This document shows, piece after piece, positions 14,849-21,289 of a DNA stretch of 24,347 nucleotides (the first letter of the stretch is position 1; every line of letters begins with the position of its first letter). The notes below the pieces were generated by a model, which was not told the DNA's origin, ran no database searches, and saw only the letters and a list, made by a program, of their open reading frames with translations. Location of the stretch: NCBI GenBank assembly GCA_004552965.1, contig SFMU01000047.1, positions 1-24,347 of the forward strand. The letters are read 5' to 3'. A program made the position numbers and the translations under genes. The DNA is from Bacteroidales bacterium. Its GTDB lineage: Bacteria > Bacteroidota > Bacteroidia > Bacteroidales > UBA932.

Positions 14849-17800
14849 CTATTCGGAATAGTTGTAAGTCTGGATCTCGACAGGTCCGAGAAGGCCGGAA
14901 GGCTGGAGCTCGGAGTCCTTGTTCAGATAGGTGGAAGTCTGGAAGGTGAAGCGCTCTGCTTCAGGGACTGCTTCCTTTTCGCCGATCAGTCTGTTGCGCC
15001 AGCAGTTGACCACCTCGATCTCGACGGTGTTGGTGCCCTTCTTGAGGAACTTGGTGATGTTGAGCCTATAAGGGGCTGTCCAGACGCCACCGGCATATTC
15101 GCCGTTCACCTTGACCTTGGCCATGACCATCACCTTTCCGAGGTCGATGTAAACCTCCTCGGCAGGGAGTTTCTTCAGCTTGAAGCTGTTCGAATATGTC
15201 GCATTGCCGGAGAAGTACTTGATCTTGTAGTCATCGCTGGTGGACCAGTCGTACAGAGTATTGAAGACGACCGGAGTCTCGTGACCGCCTCTGCCGGCCT
15301 CGAAAGCGACGGTCCAAGGAGTGTCGATGGTCTGGAGGACCTTCTTCTCCGGATAGTTGCAACCGTGGGACGATGCCTTGTCGGTAGCCTTCCTGAAGAC
15401 GATGAACGAGCTCTCGTAAGGTTCGAGGAACATAGGAATCTTCATGGTGCCGGTCAGAGTCCTGTACTCGGTCAGGTCACGGACATCCTGAGTCAGAGGG
15501 TTCCAGAGCTCAGGAGTCTTGCCGGTAACCCTGAATATGCCGTCGAAGGAGATCGGCTTGTCACCCTGGTTCGAGACAAAGTAGTACTCGCCGTCGGCAA
15601 GTCTGAGGTGGATGAACTGGAGAGGAAGCTGGGAATCGTCCGCAACGAAGTCAGGAACGATGCCGAGATCGCTGAAGATCTGCTCGAGGGATGCGTCCTT
15701 GTAGATCCTGCCTTTGCCGTATCTGACTGAACGTGAGAATGGATCGATGTCGTCCTTCCACATTCTCGATGCCACGGTCCTGACGATTTCATCGCACTCA
15801 GGATAGCCCTTCATGCTAGGAGACTTCTTCGGAGCCGGACCGAGAATCACGAGACCGTCGGAGACGAGCTTCTCAAGTTTGGTGATCAGCTCAGGACGCA
15901 TGGTTGTGATCTTCGGGAGTACGAGCACGCTGTACTGCATTCCGCTTTCAAGAGTCAGCTTGCCGTCCTTCACCTCAGCCTTCAGGATCACATCGCTGTT
16001 GATGTAGTCGTAGGAATATCCCTTTGGAATCTCAGGGTCTCTGGTACCGGTCATCTTAGGGCAGTCATCACCGAGGTAGTAAGCCACATCGGCGACATAG
16101 CGGCCCTGCTGGAGCATGTAGTTGCAACGCTTGATGTAGTTGTTGAACACATCGAGCTGCGAGAACCAGGTGTTCTTGCGGTTGAACTCATTGCCGAACC
16201 AGGCATTGTGTCCCGGAAGCCTGTCGTCCGGCTGCTGGATATAGAGATGGTAGAGGGAAGCGTTGATTCCTTCAGTGAAGAAACGGTCGCCGCGCTGTTT
16301 CATCTGTCCTGGATACTGAGTGAAGTCAGGGCCGCCACAGGTGAAGCTCTCTGCCCAGACCATCTTTTTGCCGTAGATGTGGCCGCAGGATGAAGCGATC
16401 CTGTTCTCGATGTCGCCCAGGTCGCCGAAGCTCCAGAACTCGCCGGCAATCTCATCGGACTGTGAACCGTACTGGAGGAAGTCTCCAGGGAAGCCCCAGT
16501 GGCCGTAATTCTCAAGCCATGTGGTAAGACCGTTGGCATTGGCAACCTCACGGAGCCCACCAACATAATTGTAGGAAACCTCGTCGGCAATGAGCCTGCG
16601 AAGATCCCAGAGGAAACGGTCGGACATGTCCTCGCTGCCCACAACGACACCGCTCATCACAGGGATGAAAGGAACAGGGTCATAGCCGTAAGCTGCCTTG
16701 AAGTCCTCGATCATGTTGTCGGTCCAGTTCTGACCGCCGGTTTCGTAGCTGTCCTCGACACAGACCTTGAATGTCTTGCGGTCCTCGGCAGGGATTCTCC
16801 TGAGGATCTCTCCAAGATAGTTGTCGAAGTGTGTGCGGATGTGCTTCTTGCTCATCTTGTCGGTCTCCAGGCCGGTGCCCTCGACAGGAGCAGGCGAACA
16901 GACGGCTCCGGTCGGAAGCATGGCAGTATTCATCACGACCCACTCCCCTGCCGGAACATCCCAGACGAGGGTGCCGTCTTCGGCGACATATTCAGTGATG
17001 TCCATGACCTGCGAAGCGCAGATTCCTGAATATTCAGGCTGCTCCCTCCACATGTAGGCGCCCCACATCGGATGAGGGGTCTGCCACATCTTGGCAAGGG
17101 ACTTCTCAGGATACCTTTCGACGACAGGCTGGTCGGAAAGGACGATGCTGCTGACGACTCCAGGCTTGACCTTGAGTTCGAACTCATCCGAAACGGTCTC
17201 GGGAATGGAGATGACAATCGGAGCGAAAGGATCGAAGCCTACGTTGGTCGCGCTGTTGCTCCTGTCGATGAAGAACTCCTCGACGAGAACCTTCTTGCCG
17301 TCAACCTTGGCATAAAGGGCAGCCGGGCTCGTAACGACCTTCTCGACAGGTTTGACAAGGATCGAACGGATGGTCGATTCCCTGTCAGCCTTGAGGGTGA
17401 AAGTACCGTCAGCGGCCTCGGAGGCTGCGAATTCCACGGAAGCAGTCCTGAGAGGGAATGCCAGCACCTTGACAGGCTGTGCATCCTCGCCGACCAGAGG
17501 CAGTCTGCCGCTGAACTTTGCAGGACCGGTCAGAGTGTCCTTTGCATAGCCAAGATATCTCATTGCCTGTTCAGGCTCGACCCACGGGCCGCCGCTCTGG
17601 CTCCAGCCCGGACTGTTGAACATACCGATTTCGATTCCGAGTTCTCCTGCGGTCTTGAACATTGTGTGAAGGATATCCCACCACTCGTCAGTGAACAGTC
17701 TGACAGGACCCTGCGGAACACCCTGCTCCTCGCCGATCATGCCGATAAAAGCCCTGTTGATGCCGACTTCCTTCATTGCCTGAAGGTCTTTCACCACGCC

Positions 17801-17965
17801 GTCCTTCGACATGTTGCCGGCCACCCAGTACCAGTAGACACCGAGCTTCTGGTTCTCAGGAGTGTTTCTGAAGTTCTTCTCAATAGTGCCGATACTGTCC
17901 TGGGCCCAGGCCTGGCAACCCAGAAGCAGCAGGATGGCTGCAAGCCATCTGAAATTTTTGCGCAT
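14849..17965 (-). CDS. Glycoside hydrolase family 106 protein, probable alpha-L-rhamnosidase
   Basis: A 1038-residue protein with a signal peptide (MRKNFRWLAAILLLLG, end near WAQ), hence periplasmic or surface. KLGVYWYWVAGNMSKDGVVKD near residue 40 and GMFNSPGWSQSGGPWV near 115 are typical of GH106. The barrel carries acidic candidates in FKVCVEDSYETGG (Glu404) and MVWAESFTCGG (Glu539), likely the acid/base pair by comparison with family members, though I could not align them. The C-terminal third has a GH2-like sugar-binding beta-sandwich (NATYSNSFKLKKLPAEEVYI, VKVNGEYAGGVWTAPYRLNI). GH106 enzymes remove terminal alpha-L-rhamnose, often from pectin RG-I or RG-II side chains. A candidate promoter lies at 18017-18048. 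No SusC/SusD or sugar-sensing regulator is adjacent. Confidence 0.92.
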   Translation of the reverse strand: MRKNFRWLAAILLLLGCQAWAQDSIGTIEKNFRNTPENQKLGVYWYWVAGNMSKDGVVKDLQAMKEVGINRAFIGMIGEEQGVPQGPVRLFTDEWWDILHTMFKTAGELGIEIGMFNSPGWSQSGGPWVEPEQAMRYLGYAKDTLTGPAKFSGRLPLVGEDAQPVKVLAFPLRTASVEFAASEAADGTFTLKADRESTIRSILVKPVEKVVTSPAALYAKVDGKKVLVEEFFIDRSNSATNVGFDPFAPIVISIPETVSDEFELKVKPGVVSSIVLSDQPVVERYPEKSLAKMWQTPHPMWGAYMWREQPEYSGICASQVMDITEYVAEDGTLVWDVPAGEWVVMNTAMLPTGAVCSPAPVEGTGLETDKMSKKHIRTHFDNYLGEILRRIPAEDRKTFKVCVEDSYETGGQNWTDNMIEDFKAAYGYDPVPFIPVMSGVVVGSEDMSDRFLWDLRRLIADEVSYNYVGGLREVANANGLTTWLENYGHWGFPGDFLQYGSQSDEIAGEFWSFGDLGDIENRIASSCGHIYGKKMVWAESFTCGGPDFTQYPGQMKQRGDRFFTEGINASLYHLYIQQPDDRLPGHNAWFGNEFNRKNTWFSQLDVFNNYIKRCNYMLQQGRYVADVAYYLGDDCPKMTGTRDPEIPKGYSYDYINSDVILKAEVKDGKLTLESGMQYSVLVLPKITTMRPELITKLEKLVSDGLVILGPAPKKSPSMKGYPECDEIVRTVASRMWKDDIDPFSRSVRYGKGRIYKDASLEQIFSDLGIVPDFVADDSQLPLQFIHLRLADGEYYFVSNQGDKPISFDGIFRVTGKTPELWNPLTQDVRDLTEYRTLTGTMKIPMFLEPYESSFIVFRKATDKASSHGCNYPEKKVLQTIDTPWTVAFEAGRGGHETPVVFNTLYDWSTSDDYKIKYFSGNATYSNSFKLKKLPAEEVYIDLGKVMVMAKVKVNGEYAGGVWTAPYRLNITKFLKKGTNTVEIEVVNCWRNRLIGEKEAVPEAERFTFQTSTYLNKDSELQPSGLLGPVEIQTYNYSE

Positions 17966-18016
17966 ATGAATTAAGGTTTATTGTGATTGATTATTGGTCT
18001 ACAGTGGGTCATGCGG

Positions 18017-18048
18017 GAAAAATACTGCAATTTTTGTACCTTGACAAG
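18017..18048 (-). promoter_or_regulatory. Candidate promoter of the GH106 gene
   Basis: The minus-strand TATTTTTC (18017-18024) differs by one base from TAnnTTTG. CTTG (18045-18048) lies 20 bp upstream in the -33 position. The leader would be about 45 nt. Confidence 0.4.
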
Positions 18049-18077
18049 AGGGACTGCATATTCAAGGAACGCGAGAA

Positions 18078-18956
18078 TCATTCCTCGGGAATCAGAATGG
18101 TGTAGGTCCTCTGAGCCTTGTTGACAAGCTTGTTGTCCCGAAGCCAGAGATTGGCCTCCTTCAGCCTCTTGTAGCTGGTGCCATGGGCGATTGCGAAATC
18201 CACCAGGCTGGGAATGCCTTCCGCAAGGGTGAGCCTCTCCTTCACCTTCAGGGAAGGATAGTAATCGGCAGGAGAGATCGTGAAGCCGAAAGAAGAGGGG
18301 TTCTCGAAGAACATCTTCGCAACCAGCACGCGGTACATGTAGCGCGATGTCTCCTCGACCATCCAGAGATCCATCGCGTCGTCCTGCTTCTGGTCGCTGA
18401 GTTTCTTCGCAAGCCCGGCCATGCCTCCATTGTAGCCGGCGGCCACATTCATCCAGGAGCCGAACTTCGAATATGCCGTCTTCAGATAGGCGCAGGCTGC
18501 CTCTGTGGCTTTCTCGATGTTGTAGCGCTCATCCACCTCCTCATCTATGACAAGGCCATATTCCCTGCCGGAAGCCTTCATGAACTGCCACAGGCCAGCT
18601 GCCCCGGCAGGAGAAAGAGCCCTTGGGTCCAGATTGCTCTCGATCGCCATGAGATACTTCAGATCCTCCGGAATGCCGTGAAGCTGGAGAATCGGGACGA
18701 TCTGCTCGAAAATGCGGCGCGAGCGCTTCAGCATCAGGAGGGAGGCGGAATGTGAATATGTAAACGCAATGAGTTCCCTGTCAAGCCGTTCCCGGATGTC
18801 CGGACGGGTAAGCCGCACAGTGTCACCGGCAAAGACAATCATCCTCGGAACCGCAGGCGGGGTTCCGGGAGTCTGCTCGAGACTGTAGACAGATTGGGAA
18901 TGGGCAGTGCACAGACAGCACAGCAGCAAAAGGAAACTGACAGCGAATCTTCTCAT
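18078..18956 (-). CDS. Membrane-bound-type lytic transglycosylase (MltD-like)
   Basis: A 292-residue exported protein. The first 21 residues are a signal peptide (MRRFAVSFLLLLCCLCTAHS). The SLT goose-lysozyme-like domain follows: LKYLMAIESNLDPRALSPAG places the catalytic Glu at residue 106, then GLWQFMKASGREYGL and AAGYNGG. It cleaves peptidoglycan with formation of 1,6-anhydro-MurNAc during wall remodelling. The C-terminal 50 residues (LADGIPS-like AEGIPSLVDFAIAHGTSYKRL, then NKAQRTYTILIP) look like one LysM-type module, short for MltD, which often carries two or three. Cys13 and Cys16 in the leader leave a lipoprotein signal possible, but no clean lipobox is seen. Confidence 0.92.
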   Translation of the reverse strand: MRRFAVSFLLLLCCLCTAHSQSVYSLEQTPGTPPAVPRMIVFAGDTVRLTRPDIRERLDRELIAFTYSHSASLLMLKRSRRIFEQIVPILQLHGIPEDLKYLMAIESNLDPRALSPAGAAGLWQFMKASGREYGLVIDEEVDERYNIEKATEAACAYLKTAYSKFGSWMNVAAGYNGGMAGLAKKLSDQKQDDAMDLWMVEETSRYMYRVLVAKMFFENPSSFGFTISPADYYPSLKVKERLTLAEGIPSLVDFAIAHGTSYKRLKEANLWLRDNKLVNKAQRTYTILIPEE

Positions 18957-18996
18957 AATCCGACAGGTTTATTTGTGGCTTTTTTTGATCACTTAA

Positions 18997-19004
18997 CAAA
19001 TATA
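18997..19004 (-). promoter_or_regulatory. -7 box upstream of the lytic transglycosylase
   Basis: The minus-strand TATATTTG matches TAnnTTTG exactly, about 40 bp upstream of the start codon. The -33 region is poor. Confidence 0.45.
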
Positions 19005-19086
19005 CTCGTTTCGGACAGTATTTGAAAGAGCTCTCGGGAAAGATTGCAGGGTCAGCGCCGACGCAATCCGCCTGTTAAGAAAATTT

Positions 19087-19183
19087 AAGTTTCGCAAGTG
19101 CGAAACAACCTTATCTGGAGGCCGATAGGCCGATAGGTAAGTCCCTTTCCCGGGGAAAGGGATTTAGGGATAGGGTAGCGTGG
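19087..19183 (+). repeat. Dispersed structured intergenic element, short copy
   Basis: Second copy of the element at 11269-11424, same strand. It has the same 5' block and the same 3' block (GGATTTAGGGATAGGGTAGC then GTGG), joined by only four bases. Here the middle closes as CCCTTTCCC-g-GGGAAAGGG. High identity over about 90 bp at 7.8 kb distance, outside genes, marks a repeat family. It lies between the divergent lytic transglycosylase and DUF47 genes. Confidence 0.85.
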
Positions 19184-19345
19184 CATTGTGAAAGCAAGAT
19201 TAAGTGTCGGCAGACTCGCCGAAGTGTCATGAAAGAAGCCGGGCTGATGTCCCGTACGTGTGAAACAGGAATCGGTGCAAGGCAACTGCGGGTAGTTGAA
19301 GTTTTCCAAGTTCAGGTTGTCAGGCCTGCCTTTTGGCCTGAACAA
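19184..19345 (+). other. Gene-free segment with hairpin potential, function unknown
   Basis: Directly after the short copy of the repeat element comes GC-balanced DNA without a credible frame. It contains GGG-ctgatgt-CCC, GAATCGGTGCAAGGCAACTG and CAGGCC-tgcctttt-GGCCTG (about 19320-19341). It reads like a structured RNA and partly recalls a cobalamin-riboswitch core, but essential parts of that core are missing. I cannot assign it. Confidence 0.3.
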
Positions 19346-19447
19346 AATTACGTTGGCGGAAGTCTATGACAATGAATGTGGGACGAATAACGGTAAAGTG
19401 TTTTTCTTTTTTTATGGATTGCTGTTAATTTTTTGGATGACAAGTTG

Positions 19448-19455
19448 TATATTTG
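19448..19455 (+). promoter_or_regulatory. -7 box upstream of the DUF47 gene
   Basis: TATATTTG is an exact TAnnTTTG match 73 bp upstream of the DUF47 start. An AT-rich tract with TTTG precedes it, but the spacing to a -33 box is not ideal. Confidence 0.45.
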
Positions 19456-19527
19456 CCCCTCAAAGTATTCTGAAGGCGTGATCAGAAGTGGTCAATGGTC
19501 CGTTCAGCAGATAGATTTTTGTTTTTT

Positions 19528-20187
19528 ATGAGCTTCGTCCGCAAATTCATCATGATGTTCAGAGGCAGTGAGAATGTCTTTGTCCCGATCCTGGCCAAAC
19601 AGACCGGTTTCCTCTGCCAGACATCCGCCATGCTCCTCGGGATGTTCGAAGACACGGAAACCTCTTCCTGGAGCCGTGTCGAGCATGAGATCAAATCCTG
19701 CGAAGTGCAGGGAGACGCTCTCCTCACCGAGTTTTTCGAAATGCTCTCGGAGACCTGGCTTATCCAGATCAACAAACTGGATCTCCAGGCTGTTGCGATG
19801 GCGATGGACGATTGCCTGGACGTCATCAAGGACACTTCGAAGGCGATTCTCATCTATGCTCCTGCAAAGCTCGATTCAAGGCTGAAGGAAATCGCCCAGA
19901 TGGCTGCCGACCAGTCCTGCGCCATCCGCGAGATGATTCCGCTGCTTGCGGACGTCAAGAAGAACGTCTATGCCATCAACCACTGCTGCGACCGGGTGAC
20001 CGAACTCGAGCATGCCGCAGACGACGCCTACGAAGAATACATCGGTTCGATCTTCCACGAGATGGAGGATTTCCGCGAGCTGGTCAAGTGCAAAGGTCTT
20101 GCAGAAATGCTTGAGAATGAGACCGATGCCTTCAAGAGAATCTCCGACAATGTCAGAAAACTCCTTCTGAACCACATTTCAGTCTGA
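19528..20187 (+). CDS. DUF47 (PhoU-like) phosphate transport accessory protein
   Basis: 219 residues with ATG 19528 as start; a frame open to 19495 adds a non-conserved stretch. An all-helical, acidic-rich protein: GSENVFVPILAKQTGFLCQT near the start, VEHEIKSCEVQGDAL near residue 50, NHCCDRVTELEHAADDAYEEY near 150 and CKGLAEMLENETDAF near 190. This is the pattern of DUF47/PhoU-like proteins (Pfam PhoU_div), which accompany Pit-type low-affinity phosphate carriers and are thought to control them. The usual following pit gene is absent: the next gene is convergent and unrelated. Confidence 0.88.
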   Translation: MSFVRKFIMMFRGSENVFVPILAKQTGFLCQTSAMLLGMFEDTETSSWSRVEHEIKSCEVQGDALLTEFFEMLSETWLIQINKLDLQAVAMAMDDCLDVIKDTSKAILIYAPAKLDSRLKEIAQMAADQSCAIREMIPLLADVKKNVYAINHCCDRVTELEHAADDAYEEYIGSIFHEMEDFRELVKCKGLAEMLENETDAFKRISDNVRKLLLNHISV

Positions 20188-20201
20188 CCCGGGCATCGAG
20201 G

Positions 20202-20234
20202 CGGGCAGAAGCAAAGCCCGAGGCGAAAGGGCTA
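20202..20234. terminator. Hairpins between convergent DUF47 and Stealth genes
   Basis: CGGGC-agaagcaaa-GCCCG (20202-20220) overlaps AGCCC-gaggcgaaa-GGGCT (20215-20233). On the minus strand the latter is followed by TTGCTTCT. The two stems are mutually exclusive and may end transcripts from either side. No long T-run is present. Confidence 0.35.
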
Positions 20235-21116
20235 GAGTTCGAAGCGGCAAGGATCAGGAAATCTTCGCTCGAATGCGGCCAGAAGCCGGCTACGGTAGGA
20301 CTGGTACTTGCTGTCCGGGATTTTCACATCATTGATGCACACTATCTTGCAGGTCGGAGAATCGATGAACTTCTCCATCTGCCCGATTCCGGCGACCGCC
20401 AGTGAAAAGTGCTTGTTGGAAATCTTCCTGCAGGCAGCCTTCCCCTTCAGATAAATGTAGTCGGAGAAGATGTACTGGTTGTAGTTGCAGTTTTCCCTCA
20501 ACGGGGTGACCGACGAGAGCAGTTCTTTCTCTCTCGATGAATACAGTTCCTCACAGAGACTCCTGAGCATCGGCGCCACCGTGTGCTGCGGGCGGAGGTA
20601 ATATGCAGGAGGCACTAACCCGGCCACCTCGCAGGCGAAAAGGAAGGAGCGTTTCACGACGAATCTGAAATCATTGCCGAGAGTCAGCCAATGCCTGGAC
20701 ATGTGGTGGCATGGCCTGCCCCCGATGAAAAAATCCTCTTCGCGGCAAGGAAGCATCGGGAAAAAGTCATCATTGAAGTACAGGAACTCCTCGTCCAGGC
20801 CTTCGATCCGGTGAAGGAACATCTCGATTGCCTGGGAGTTGAAGACCGGCAGCAATTCCGAAGGTATGATGTCCGAGTGACGGACAATCCGCAGCTGCTC
20901 ACGATCGACCCACGATGGGACCTGGGTGTCTCCCGAGACCACGAGATAGACATTGCGGACGAACGGCATATTCACACAAATGCCGCGAAGCAGATACTTC
21001 AGCGTGCCCCAGTCGCGGAAACGTTTCTCCAGGAAAGTCTCCATCCCGACGCATTTTGAATATTCCGACTGCCAGACGGGGTCCAGACCGTTGACGTAAG
21101 TGATTACTGCATCCAT
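20232..21116 (-). CDS. Stealth-family sugar-phosphate transferase
   Basis: A 294-residue protein with the conserved regions of Stealth proteins. CR1 is MDAVITYVNGLDPVW (1-15). CR2 includes FRDWGTLKYLLRGICVNMPF (33-52), VRNVYLVVSGDTQVPSW (53-69), FNSQAIEMFLHRIEGL (92-107) and YFNDDFF (113-119). Stealth enzymes are hexose-1-phosphoryltransferases related to GlcNAc-phosphotransferase and act on capsular or surface polysaccharides. No signal peptide or membrane helix is visible, so it acts on the cytoplasmic side. It is short for the family but has CR1 and CR2. No other capsule genes lie nearby. uvrA is upstream on the same strand, separated by 36-bp tandem repeats. Confidence 0.88.
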   Translation of the reverse strand: MDAVITYVNGLDPVWQSEYSKCVGMETFLEKRFRDWGTLKYLLRGICVNMPFVRNVYLVVSGDTQVPSWVDREQLRIVRHSDIIPSELLPVFNSQAIEMFLHRIEGLDEEFLYFNDDFFPMLPCREEDFFIGGRPCHHMSRHWLTLGNDFRFVVKRSFLFACEVAGLVPPAYYLRPQHTVAPMLRSLCEELYSSREKELLSSVTPLRENCNYNQYIFSDYIYLKGKAACRKISNKHFSLAVAGIGQMEKFIDSPTCKIVCINDVKIPDSKYQSYRSRLLAAFERRFPDPCRFEL

Positions 21117-21164
21117 ATTTCAAATTGTTGTGCCGGTCTTTCCCGGACTGTCGTCAGGGTTGTT

Positions 21165-21289
21165 GCCGGTGTCGTTTTCAGTGCCATTCCAGAAGTCATT
21201 GCCGGTGTCGTTTTCAGTGCCATTCCAGAAGTCATTGCCGGTGTCGTTTTCAGTGCCATTCCAGAAGTCATTGCCGGTGTCGTTTTCAG
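21165..21289. repeat. 36-bp tandem repeat between uvrA and the Stealth gene
   Basis: Perfect 36-bp units at 21165-21200, 21201-21236 and 21237-21272 (starting GCCGGTGTCGTTTTCAGTGC) are followed by a partial fourth that reaches the uvrA stop codon. There are no spacers. One minus frame reads a 12-residue Asn-Gly-Thr-Glu-type repeat, but it is not the uvrA frame. It lies about 50 bp upstream of the Stealth start, so copy number could affect that gene. Confidence 0.93.

Noticed and set aside
19184..19345. Cobalamin riboswitch
   Set aside because: Only a GGTGCAA-like core is similar. The flanking conserved box and long pairing are missing, and the downstream gene is not a B12 gene.
19087..19345. 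Group II intron 5' end
   Set aside because: No reverse transcriptase ORF, no GUGYG start and no domain V hairpin found.
21165..21289. CRISPR array suggested by 36-bp units
   Set aside because: Units are directly abutting with no spacers and no cas genes are present.
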